Source: Rheinheimera mangrovi (GTDB lineage: Bacteria; Pseudomonadota; Gammaproteobacteria; Enterobacterales; Alteromonadaceae). Taken from it: DNA of 64,000 nucleotides. Below, piece by piece: positions 38,573 to 46,615 of the stretch. The stretch covers positions 2,494,501-2,558,500 of the forward strand of contig NZ_CP034683.1 of NCBI RefSeq assembly GCF_003990335.1, written 5' to 3'. The notes under the pieces were generated by a model. The model was not told where the DNA came from. It worked only from the letters and a program-made list of their open reading frames with translations, and searched no databases. The translations under genes were made by a program, and so were the position numbers. The first letter of the stretch is position 1. The number at the start of each line of letters is the position of its first letter.

Positions 38573-39583
38573 TTATTTGTTCCTGCTCAGCAAGCCGATC
38601 ACTGAATATCTTATTTTGTCATGGTAATACATTGCTCTGGCTAAATCCTGTGGGTCCAACGACTGATTTTCCAGCACCACTAATGTCAGTTTGTGCTGCG
38701 GAAAATAATTAAACGCCGAAACATAACCTGGGATATAACCACTATGGCTCCATTCTATTCCTGCTGCAGTTTGCGAAATTTGCACCCCATAACCGTAATA
38801 GACTTCACCCCATCGATGCGGACGCAAAATCCCCGCTGTCGTCATTTGTCGCAGGCTGGTTTTAGTCAGATGTTGCTGCATACATAAAGGCAAGAGTGCG
38901 ACATCAGCGGCTGATGAAATTAAACCACCACTGGGCTCTGCTTCAACCGGCATAAAACCTTTCATGGCTTTTAGTTGCCCCTGCTCTTCATACCAGCCTT
39001 GAATTGCTCTCTCTGCCTTGTCAGCAAAACCAGTGCTGTGCATCTGGCATTGACTCAACACTTGTGCTGCTAACTCAGCATAAGGCCGCTTTGTGACAGC
39101 AGTCAGAATTTGACCAAGCAACTGGAAATTTAAATTGTTATAACGGAACTGACCATAGTTCTGCTGAGTATTGACATCCACCAGACCAGAGCTGTGGTTC
39201 AACAAATCAGCAACTTGTACTGACGCGGTCCAAGGCTGCTTAAGTTCAGGTAAATAGCGTTTTACCTGTGCCTGTAAATCCAGAGTCCCCTTCTGCACCT
39301 GCTGCATCACTAACACAGCAGCCAGAGTTTTACTGATGGAGCCAACAAAAAATGCGCTGTGTTGATCAAAAGACTTACCCTGTAAAGTACTGCCTTGTTG
39401 ATAGTGCCATAGAACTTCTGTCCCTTGCATAAGCAAGGCTGTGCCCTGAAACGCAGGGCGACCTTCTATTTTTTCTTGGATCTGTGTAGTTAAAAGTTCT
39501 GCATCAGAGGTAGAAAGTGGTACATCTGAACCTAGTGTATAACCGGAGAAAAATAAAAAAGGGATAACTAAGATCCTGAACAT
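38573..39583 (-). CDS. Beta-lactamase-family serine hydrolase
   Basis: About 336 aa with a signal peptide (MFRILVIPFLFFSGYTLGS). The SxxK motif is SISKTLAAVLV (Ser and Lys of the penicillin-binding/class C fold), the YxN-like motif lies in FRYNNLNFQLL, and the HSG-like motif is EWSHSGYIPGYVS. These enzymes are usually D-Ala carboxypeptidases or esterases, not resistance factors. TTG 39589 or ATG 39583 may be the start; spacing to GAG favours neither clearly. Confidence 0.82.
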   Translation of the reverse strand: MFRILVIPFLFFSGYTLGSDVPLSTSDAELLTTQIQEKIEGRPAFQGTALLMQGTEVLWHYQQGSTLQGKSFDQHSAFFVGSISKTLAAVLVMQQVQKGTLDLQAQVKRYLPELKQPWTASVQVADLLNHSSGLVDVNTQQNYGQFRYNNLNFQLLGQILTAVTKRPYAELAAQVLSQCQMHSTGFADKAERAIQGWYEEQGQLKAMKGFMPVEAEPSGGLISSAADVALLPLCMQQHLTKTSLRQMTTAGILRPHRWGEVYYGYGVQISQTAAGIEWSHSGYIPGYVSAFNYFPQHKLTLVVLENQSLDPQDLARAMYYHDKIRYSVIGLLSRNK

Positions 39584-39665
39584 AAGCAATTGAACTCACA
39601 ACTGATCATAAAAAAGGCCAAGTCTACCTTGAGCCTTCATCGCTGTAAGCAGAGTCAGAAACTAT

Positions 39666-40682
39666 TTATTTTACAGGGAACGCCATGAGCCAATCCACAG
39701 CCTTTGTGATCGCAGCAGGCTGCTGGAATAGCACCAGATGGTCAGAATCTTTAAGCTCTACATACTGACCACCAGAACGATCTGCTTGCTGTTTACTCCA
39801 ACCATCCCCCTCCTGTTGCCAGGCCAGCAACTGCGATTTTTGCTCAGGGTTCTGGTTGATTTGTTGTTGCTCAAAATCTGAATTGATCACTGACACGGGC
39901 CGCTTAGTGTAAAAAGGCAGAGCCTGATAGGCATCCAAATCGTCAGCGTAGGCGGCAATTTCTTTCGCCCTGTTTTGCTGGCGTTCAATGCGAAGTCGTT
40001 GCTGTGCCATAAAATCAAAATAAGCCCAGTCCATTTGATTGGCATAATCTGCCGGCACTAGCTTTTGCACCAGTTGTCGCTCTTGCTGCAGCTTTTTATC
40101 AGTGCGTTCTGTCCAGACGCCAGTTTCTAACGCTGGCAACAGTTGTGCCAGATTCGCCTTATACCAATCCGCAGGATAACCTTTGTACAAAGCAATGGAG
40201 CCAGGCAGAGGAATATCCGGGTCAATCAGCAGCAGCCCCCTGATCTTTTGTGTGGAATTTTGATGAGCGAATAACAAAGCAGACACAGAACTACTGGCAA
40301 AACTGAGCAGCAGGATTTCCGGTTCATTCAACTCAGTCAACACTAAGGCTAAATCCTCAGCAAAACGCCTGTAGGACGGATTATTTACCTCTGAACTCAG
40401 GCCCTGGCCCAATCTGTCTATGGCATAAGTTCGGTATTTTGCGGCCAGTACAGCTTGTAGTAACGCAAACCAGCCACTGTCACTGTGCCAGTGCTCATTG
40501 GGACCAGACAGCAATACTACAGCTGGCCCTTTGTGCGCCAGCCCTGCTGAGCGCAGCTGAAACTCTGCGCCGCCAGCTTTTATTAGTCTCACGCCTTCAG
40601 GTAAGGCTTCTGCAGCTTTTACTTCTGTCGTACTTATCCATCCAATCACAAGGTAAAATACCAGCCATTTCAACAGGGTCAT
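39666..40682 (-). CDS. Alpha/beta hydrolase with signal peptide
   Basis: A 338-aa protein, N-terminus MTLLKWLVFYLVIGWISTT, then a hydrolase domain: VVLLSGPNEHWHSD (oxyanion region), YAIDRLGQGLS, and LIDPDIPLP. The nucleophile elbow reads SFASSSVSA, where a G-x-S-x-G is expected. The His is in DSDHLVLFQQP. It may be a true hydrolase with an unusual elbow or an inactive relative. ATG 40682 is used because GGAG precedes it by 7 nt; the frame to 40826 would overlap the divergent regulator. Confidence 0.7.
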   Translation of the reverse strand: MTLLKWLVFYLVIGWISTTEVKAAEALPEGVRLIKAGGAEFQLRSAGLAHKGPAVVLLSGPNEHWHSDSGWFALLQAVLAAKYRTYAIDRLGQGLSSEVNNPSYRRFAEDLALVLTELNEPEILLLSFASSSVSALLFAHQNSTQKIRGLLLIDPDIPLPGSIALYKGYPADWYKANLAQLLPALETGVWTERTDKKLQQERQLVQKLVPADYANQMDWAYFDFMAQQRLRIERQQNRAKEIAAYADDLDAYQALPFYTKRPVSVINSDFEQQQINQNPEQKSQLLAWQQEGDGWSKQQADRSGGQYVELKDSDHLVLFQQPAAITKAVDWLMAFPVK

Positions 40683-40705
40683 TAGGGTGCTCCATCTATA
40701 AAACT

Positions 40706-40720
40706 CTGATGTTGCATCAG
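40706..40720. promoter_or_regulatory. Palindrome in the divergent hydrolase-regulator region
   Basis: CTGATG-TTG-CATCAG is a 6-3-6 perfect inverted repeat, 23 bp upstream of the hydrolase start and 89 bp upstream of the CadC-like gene. It is a candidate operator for that regulator or another factor. Confidence 0.45.
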
Positions 40721-40809
40721 AAAAAGACAGTAAGAACACAAGTGTTAAGGACATTTTTATGATAAAAAGCTTACCCTTAGCCAAAGCATCTTTCCGGACT
40801 TTTTGATCT

Positions 40810-42927
40810 ATGCCTGCACAGCACACTCATCAGCAATTTTTGATTGGCCAACTGACCTTTGACTCCGGCAGCCGTGAGCTGTGCTCTGCGACAGAGCGCT
40901 TGTATCTGGAACCTCAGGCTTACCAGCTGTTATCGCTTTTTATTACAGCTGAACAAGGCCAGCTGAGCCGCGACCAAATGATTGAGCTGCTGTGGGCTGG
41001 TCGGGTAGTCAGCGAAAGTGCCATTAATAAATCTGTGTCTTTATTACGCAAAGCTTTTGCTCAGTTAGACCCGGCAACCACTTATATTGAAACCCTGCCT
41101 AAAGTGGGTTATCGGCTTTGCCAGACTGTAACACCACAAATGACAGAAATGTCTGAGAAGGCAGAGAACGTGCAACACGCAGTGAATTCAACAGCAAAAC
41201 CTGCCATAGAGGTTGAAAGCACCACTGCAGCACACCCAGCTGTAGTAAAAAGCTCTGGCCTCAAAACCAAACTGATACTGGGTGTACTTTGGACTGCCCC
41301 GCTGCTGTTTTTTGTACTGTGGTTTTTTATTACGCTGGCCCCTGAACCAGAAAAATTGCCAACACCTTATATCAACGAACCAGTGCCGGTCAGTCATGCG
41401 CAGGGCGTTGACTATGATTTAAGTCTGAGTAAAGACGGCTCAACGTTATTGTATCTTTCTGCAGAAGCAGGAAAAAAACAGCTGATATTACAGCAGGATC
41501 CAGGAAAAACTCAGCTGTTAGCCGAAGACAAAGACCTGTTAACCGCAGCTTTAAGCCCGGATGGCTTACAAGTGTTGTGGGTCAAACAGCATCAACAAGG
41601 CTGTGTTGTTGAGTGGTTTTTAATTGAAGCACCTGATCAAAAGAAAACTGTAGCGTCGTGCAACACGGATTCAGTGGTGAAAATCGCCTGGCAAAACGAC
41701 AGCAAAGGCTTTTACCTGCGTGACAGAGCAAACAAAATCCAGCCTTATGCCTTAAGCCGGTATCGTTTGGATACCATGGCCAAAGAGCAGATCACCAACC
41801 CGCTCAGTGCAGAAAGCCCTACAGGAGAGCTGGCGTTTGCCGAATCTGATGACGGTAAAAAACTGGCTGTACTGCGTTATCTGGAAAACCAACAGACTCA
41901 GTTATTTATACTCGATAGCAGCAGCTTTGCCGTATTAACGCAAAAAACCTTGCCGCTGCAAGCAACGAACATCGACTGGTTAGCCGATCAGTTACTGCTA
42001 AGTAAAGACGCTGAACTGCTGCAATATAACGCTGACACAGATCAGCTGGAGTTCTTGTTTTATACCGGCCGCACTGTGCAGTCGCTTGCAGTGGTGGATC
42101 AACAGATTTATTACGCTGACTATGAACTGGACGCTGATATCTGGCAGCATGACCTAAAAGCCGATAAAGCCAGGATCCGTATAGGTAGCAGCAAGGTCGA
42201 CCGCATGCCACGCGTTAATCATAAGGGCGATTTAGCCTTTTTAAGCCAGCGCAGTGGCAAAGATCAGATTTGGCTACAACCTGCAGGTCAAAACGAGTAC
42301 CAACTGGCTGATTTACCTGGTTCTCCTGCTTTTGTGCGGCTGCAATGGTCACCGGATGGCGAGTCACTGATTTTTAGCAAAGACGGCGCTTTATGGCAAC
42401 TGATGGTCGCTTCAGGTCAAAGCAGAGTGTTAGTTGCGCCAGATAAACAAGTGGAAGTGGCCAACTGGATGGCAGATGGCAGCGGCATTATTTACTGCAG
42501 TAAACAAAGCGGCGACTGGCAACTGTGGCAGCTGGATTTGACCACAGCAACAAGCAAACAACTGACACAACAAGGTGGCTACAGCGGTTATCTGGTGAAG
42601 GATCAGCTGTATTTCAGCAAGTTTCATCAGGATGGCTTATTTGTACTGGATCTAATCTCTGGCGAGGAACAGCAGCTGATCGCTGATTTCAACAAAATTA
42701 ACTGGCTGAACTGGAGCTTGTCCGACGGCCAGATTTATTACTATCAACCTGATCAGGGTATCCGTCAGTATCAGCTACAAAACAAAGAAAACAGCCTGCT
42801 GTTGGCCACGCCGGAGCGTTTTGTTCATCATTACGACATTCAGAACCAGCAGCTGTTTTATGTAAAAGCAGGTGTGCCTAAAGGCGATATTTATAAGCTG
42901 GCGCCTGCGCTCGACAAAACAAAATAA
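40810..42927 (+). CDS. CadC-like winged-helix regulator with beta-propeller sensor
   Basis: A 705-aa membrane-bound regulator. Residues about 8-105 are an OmpR/CadC-type winged helix (LTFDSGSREL ... YLEPQAYQLLSLF ... VSLLRKAFAQLD ... TLPKVGYRL). A proline-poor linker and one transmembrane helix (LILGVLWTAPLLFFVLWFFITLA, about 155-180) follow, with a periplasmic TolB-like beta-propeller of repeated S-x-D-G/W-x-x-D blocks. It is expected to sense a periplasmic signal and bind DNA at the membrane. Divergent from three hydrolase genes, its likely targets by location. Confidence 0.85.
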   Translation: MPAQHTHQQFLIGQLTFDSGSRELCSATERLYLEPQAYQLLSLFITAEQGQLSRDQMIELLWAGRVVSESAINKSVSLLRKAFAQLDPATTYIETLPKVGYRLCQTVTPQMTEMSEKAENVQHAVNSTAKPAIEVESTTAAHPAVVKSSGLKTKLILGVLWTAPLLFFVLWFFITLAPEPEKLPTPYINEPVPVSHAQGVDYDLSLSKDGSTLLYLSAEAGKKQLILQQDPGKTQLLAEDKDLLTAALSPDGLQVLWVKQHQQGCVVEWFLIEAPDQKKTVASCNTDSVVKIAWQNDSKGFYLRDRANKIQPYALSRYRLDTMAKEQITNPLSAESPTGELAFAESDDGKKLAVLRYLENQQTQLFILDSSSFAVLTQKTLPLQATNIDWLADQLLLSKDAELLQYNADTDQLEFLFYTGRTVQSLAVVDQQIYYADYELDADIWQHDLKADKARIRIGSSKVDRMPRVNHKGDLAFLSQRSGKDQIWLQPAGQNEYQLADLPGSPAFVRLQWSPDGESLIFSKDGALWQLMVASGQSRVLVAPDKQVEVANWMADGSGIIYCSKQSGDWQLWQLDLTTATSKQLTQQGGYSGYLVKDQLYFSKFHQDGLFVLDLISGEEQQLIADFNKINWLNWSLSDGQIYYYQPDQGIRQYQLQNKENSLLLATPERFVHHYDIQNQQLFYVKAGVPKGDIYKLAPALDKTK

Positions 42928-42958
42928 CACCAGTACTGGTTGTAAAAGTGAGTATTGC

Positions 42959-43333
42959 TTAAAGCAGTACTTTTTCTCCCAACTGAAACAAGGCCTTTAC
43001 AATAAGGCCTTGTTTCACCTGATAACTACATAACATCTCCACATGACCTCGGCCTTCAGGGAAGTTACGCTGTATAAGTTCATGGTCTATCACCCAATCC
43101 CCCATCACCATGCGATTTAATAGTTTTGCATGCAGGTCCGGTTCGGAAAAACGCAAACTGATACGCTGCTGCATTTCATCATGGCCTCTGGCTAATACTG
43201 TACCGTGAAAATCCAGTTGCACCGCATCCGGATGATAACAAGAGAGCCAGGCTCCGATATTTTTACTGTTGTAAGCATCCAGTTGCTGCTGGATCAGTTG
43301 TACTGGATCCAGCTGTTGTATTGTGTTTGTCAT
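42959..43333 (-). CDS. SnoaL-like / NTF2-fold protein
   Basis: A 124-aa protein with the NTF2-like pattern VQLIQQQLDAYNSKNIGAWLSCYHPDAVQLDFHG ... GHDEMQQRISLRF. Such proteins are steroid isomerases, binding proteins or unknown. ATG 43333 is chosen; the open frame to 43372 adds 13 residues with no family match. It follows the flavodoxin-like gene by 73 nt and may be part of the same SoxR-type operon. Confidence 0.75.
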   Translation of the reverse strand: MTNTIQQLDPVQLIQQQLDAYNSKNIGAWLSCYHPDAVQLDFHGTVLARGHDEMQQRISLRFSEPDLHAKLLNRMVMGDWVIDHELIQRNFPEGRGHVEMLCSYQVKQGLIVKALFQLGEKVLL

Positions 43334-43406
43334 CAGAGTTTTACCTTGTGATAAAACTCTGATGATCGGCAAAAGCAGCTAAAAATACCAGCTCTGCTTT
43401 GGAAAC

Positions 43407-44003
43407 TCAGAGTTGCTGCCCTGACTCTGGTTTTTGCTCTTGCCACATGCATCGGCTTACGACACGAACAACACGCTGCCCCAGATAAAAAGCAGTCTGC
43501 AAGTCAGGTTGTTCTATAGCTCCATCTACGGCTCTGACAATTAAACCTGCCTGAGCTCCAAGCCGGTTGGGCGATTTCACATCACCAGCACCAGCCAAAT
43601 CCAGGCCAGTCCAGAGCATACCCTGCTGCGCTGCCAGAATTTGCAAGTAATGCAAGCTATGCAATGTATCTCCACAGTAACCTGTGCCTACAGTAAAACC
43701 CGCTGCCACTTTATCGGCCCAAAGCTGCTTGCCCCAACGGTCGCCCGCCGTAGCATCAGCAAAAGCTTTAAATTGTGAGGATACAGAGCCCATAAAGGTT
43801 GGAGAGCCAAAAATCACCCCATCAGCCTGATCGATGGCGTCAAGCAAGGAACTATTTCTGTAACGCCCTTGTATTATGTCTTCCCCTTCAATTCGAAGTA
43901 GCTGCACATCAACAGCCATCCCTGAACTGCAACCTGCAGCTATAGCTTCAGCCAACTGTGCTGTGGTGCCTGTAACTGAGTGATACACAATGACAATCTT
44001 CAT
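43407..44003 (-). CDS. Flavodoxin-family NAD(P)H-dependent oxidoreductase
   Basis: A 198-aa flavoprotein. The FMN-binding loop is VYHSVTGTTAQLAEAIA; the FGSPTFMGSVSSQFKAFAD block contacts the ring, as in WrbA/NQO-type reductases. It is expected to reduce quinones or other redox-active compounds. It overlaps the EamA transporter gene by 4 nt, so is translated with it, and shares the SoxR-type promoter. Confidence 0.85.
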   Translation of the reverse strand: MKIVIVYHSVTGTTAQLAEAIAAGCSSGMAVDVQLLRIEGEDIIQGRYRNSSLLDAIDQADGVIFGSPTFMGSVSSQFKAFADATAGDRWGKQLWADKVAAGFTVGTGYCGDTLHSLHYLQILAAQQGMLWTGLDLAGAGDVKSPNRLGAQAGLIVRAVDGAIEQPDLQTAFYLGQRVVRVVSRCMWQEQKPESGQQL

Positions 44004-44893
44004 TGGCTGGCCTCCGCTTTTACTGGCATTACAGCTACTGCGGCTTTATGTTGGCCAAGCCAGACTCCTGTCAGCACTAATACCATGCCCAGACTTTGCA
44101 CCAAGGTCAGATGCTGATCCAACACCACTAAACCAAGCACTGTGGCACTTAACGGGCTTAGCAAACTAAAACCTGTGACTGCACTGGCAGACATTCGCAT
44201 CACGCCCCGCAGCCAGAACACGTAAGTCAGGCCGGTCCCAATCAAACCCAGCCACAGATAACCCAGAATATGAGTCAGACTAAGACTTTGTGGCAGCGTT
44301 TCCACGCTAAAAGCCAGCGGTAATAAAAATAAGCCGCCCACGCTAAGCTGCCAGCTGGTGAGCACCAGCGCACTGACAGGAGGTTGCCACTTTTTCGTTA
44401 ATAAAGTGCCACAAGCCATAGCTAAGGCGCCGGCTGCTGCAGCCATTATTCCTATGCTATCCAATTGGGCCGCGGGTCCAAGCACTAACATAGCGACCCC
44501 CAATAAACCTGATAAAGCTGCAATCCAGCTGAGCCACGAAGTGCGACCACCCAACACTGCCCAGCTCAAGATCACCACAACTAAAGGCTGAATTGCCCCT
44601 ACTGTCGCAGCCACGCCGCCAGGTAAACGATAAGCGGCAACAAAGAGCAGCGCCTGAAACACGCCAATATTTAAAAAACCTAACAAAAAGATCTTTCCCC
44701 ACCAGCCCGCTGTTGGTAACTGACGTAACCATAACAACATCAACAGCCCAACCGGCAAGGTACGTAAAGCGGCAGATAACAAAGGTACATCAGGGGGTAA
44801 AAATTCTGTGGTCACTAAGTAGGTGCTGCCCCAAATCAGCGGGGCTAAAGCGGTTAACCAGGGATCATACCAACGGGATACAACTGAACTCAT
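44000..44893 (-). CDS. EamA/DMT-superfamily transporter
   Basis: A 297-aa exporter with about ten transmembrane helices in two EamA repeats (WGSTYLVTTEFLPPDVPLL ... VLSWAVLGGRTSWLSWIAALSGLLGV and FGLIGTGLTYVFWLRGV ...). Such proteins export metabolites, amino acids or toxins. ATG 44893 has AGGAG 9-10 nt upstream. It is first in an operon with the flavodoxin-like gene, under the MerR/SoxR-like promoter at 44946-44976. Confidence 0.88.
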   Translation of the reverse strand: MSSVVSRWYDPWLTALAPLIWGSTYLVTTEFLPPDVPLLSAALRTLPVGLLMLLWLRQLPTAGWWGKIFLLGFLNIGVFQALLFVAAYRLPGGVAATVGAIQPLVVVILSWAVLGGRTSWLSWIAALSGLLGVAMLVLGPAAQLDSIGIMAAAAGALAMACGTLLTKKWQPPVSALVLTSWQLSVGGLFLLPLAFSVETLPQSLSLTHILGYLWLGLIGTGLTYVFWLRGVMRMSASAVTGFSLLSPLSATVLGLVVLDQHLTLVQSLGMVLVLTGVWLGQHKAAVAVMPVKAEASQ

Positions 44894-44945
44894 TACAAAA
44901 CACTCCTTTTACAGTACTTAGTGCACAGACTTAAAATCTGCCGCC

Positions 44946-44976
44946 ACTGTAAAAGCTCAAGCTAACTTGAGGTCAA
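44946..44976 (-). promoter_or_regulatory. SoxR-type promoter of the EamA-flavodoxin operon
   Basis: On the minus strand a -35 TTGACC (44976-44971) and a -10 TACAGT (44951-44946) are separated by 19 bp, the over-long spacer of MerR-family promoters. Inside it lies CCTCAAGTTAGCTTGAGC (44955-44972), which matches the SoxR box of E. coli soxS at 16 of 18 positions. A redox-sensing SoxR protein, encoded elsewhere, is the likely activator. Confidence 0.75.
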
Positions 44977-45003
44977 GAAGAATTTAAATGATTTTTTAAT
45001 GGA

Positions 45004-45472
45004 TTAGAGTTTCAGCCACATCAGATAACCAGCAACAGCTTTGCCCTGAACTATGGTCACTTGCGGTATAGTTTCCATTTTTTGAAAACCAGCTTTTTTC
45101 AGCACCTGCATAGAGGCCAGATTTTCTGTCGCCACACAGGCCAATAAAACCATCAATCCCATCTGTTTTGCTTGTTGCATTAACTCATATAAAGCGAAAC
45201 TGGCAACACCTTTACCAGACCAGTGTTCCGCAATGCGATAGCCGACATACGCAGTTTTTGTCACCTGATCGATGTCTTTTAAATTAGCTCTGCCGATCAG
45301 TTCCTTTTCTGCATTAAAAATCAGCTATATGCTGCTGTACAGCGGCTGGCTGATAAAATTCGTCCGGTCGCGCTTCAATACTTTGCTCAAAGAAGCTTTT
45401 GTGGACCAACTCAAACTGAAGCACAACCTCGACATCATCTGCCTGTAAAGCACGGATAGAGTAGCCCGGCAT
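45004..45472 (-). pseudogene. Frameshifted GNAT acetyltransferase gene
   Basis: The first 52 codons from ATG 45472 (MPGYSIRALQADDVEVV ... QQHIADF) end at TAA 45314-45316. From there a second frame continues ELIGRANLKDIDQ ... WSGKGVASFALYELMQQAK ... ENLASMQVLKKAGF to TAA at 45004, which together complete a RimJ/L-type GNAT fold. The break lies at a CTGATTTTT stretch (about 45314-45327). The start abuts the stop of the DUF4440 gene, so the two were one operon. A sequencing error is possible. Confidence 0.75.
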
Positions 45473-45868
45473 TTAAACAGGCCCACTCGCTGGCAGCACT
45501 GGTGTACCCTGATGAAACACCATTTGCCAGCCGAGGCTATTGAGTTGCCATAAAGAGCTGCGCAGCGACAGTTTAGTTTGCATCTCTCCCGCTTTACGTA
45601 ATTTGGCTTTGTAGAGCACCTGAGCCACATCTTTAGATAATAAACGCACTTCAAAATCAAAAGCTTCCACCCAAGGCGCTTGTTCTTCCGGCAATCGTTG
45701 CAACACATGGGCTTTACCAAAACGCACACCGGAGGCTGCGATCTCTTCAAAACCATTAGCCAGCAACAGGTTCAACCGCGCTTTATTTCGCCTGGTTTCT
45801 GGTTGCTGTAACTGCAATTCCAGTGCAATCAGTTGCTTTGTTAGCTCTTTATATTGTTCTGATGTCAC
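45473..45868 (-). CDS. DUF4440-like (NTF2-fold) protein
   Basis: A 131-aa protein with LIALELQLQQPETRRNKARLNLLLANGFEEIAASGVRFGK and VRLLSKDVAQVLYKAKL ... SSLWQLNSLGWQMVFHQGTP, a pattern of the DUF4440/NTF2-like group. Function unknown. GTG 45868 is the only clear start; its Shine-Dalgarno is weak. The stop TAA abuts the ATG of the following GNAT pseudogene. Confidence 0.75.
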   Translation of the reverse strand: MTSEQYKELTKQLIALELQLQQPETRRNKARLNLLLANGFEEIAASGVRFGKAHVLQRLPEEQAPWVEAFDFEVRLLSKDVAQVLYKAKLRKAGEMQTKLSLRSSLWQLNSLGWQMVFHQGTPVLPASGPV

Positions 45869-46058
45869 GACGCTAGACTCTATGCTTTTTGCTGATTCGC
45901 CGTTTTACCTTAGTTCGTCGAATAGACGCAAGTCACAGTCGCAAGTTTTTCTAAAAGCATGACACTTCAGGTTCGTTAGCGCACAGACTCCGCAGCAGCC
46001 AAGGGTCAGTATCAAGTTATCCGACCTCCACACAGTTCGGCCCAACGGAGACTTTGTT

Positions 46059-46430
46059 ATGCGCTTATCTACTGGTTTTACATCATCTTTGATGCTGCTT
46101 GCGGTTTTTACACTGACCGCCTGTGATAAATCAACTCCAACCTACCCTACCTCTACGACGGCGGAAGATGACAAAAGTGCAGTTGCAAATGCAGCAGACA
46201 GCGCAGTTCCGGTCGCCATGTCAGACGCGAACATCAGCAATGATGTAAAAACCGCTTTATTGCGTAATGAAGAATTAAAGGACTTTCAGATCAACGTTGT
46301 CTCAACCAAAGGGGACGTCCGATGAACAGGGGTAATCAACAGCCAAAGCCAAATTAATCAGGCCATCCTTATTGCTGAAGGAGTGGTTGGCGTGAAGGCT
46401 GTGCATGACGAATTAACCTTGCAACAATAA
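46059..46430 (+). pseudogene. BON-domain lipoprotein gene with in-frame TGA
   Basis: The start gives a lipoprotein-like signal (LLAVFTLTAC) and a BON domain beginning ISNDVKTALLRNEELKDFQINVVSTKGDVR. It is cut at TGA 46323-46325. The same frame then continues TGVINSQSQINQAILIAEGVVGVKAVHDELTLQQ to TAA 46428, the rest of the BON domain. A Leu (TTA) to TGA change would explain it. Readthrough is possible but not expected. OsmY-like outer-membrane or periplasmic protein in its intact form. Confidence 0.8.
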
Positions 46431-46615
46431 TCCACAACTCCGTCACTTTTACAGAGTGACGGAATATTCTGTTTTATTCTCTGATCCCTGCTCTGGATTT
46501 ATTTGCACCAAGTAAATTCAAACCTGCTAATTTGTCGTTTTAACTCAGACCTATTGCAACTGCATATCCTTTAACTGATTGTTAGTTCATAAAATAATCA
46601 TGCAAAGGAACAGCG

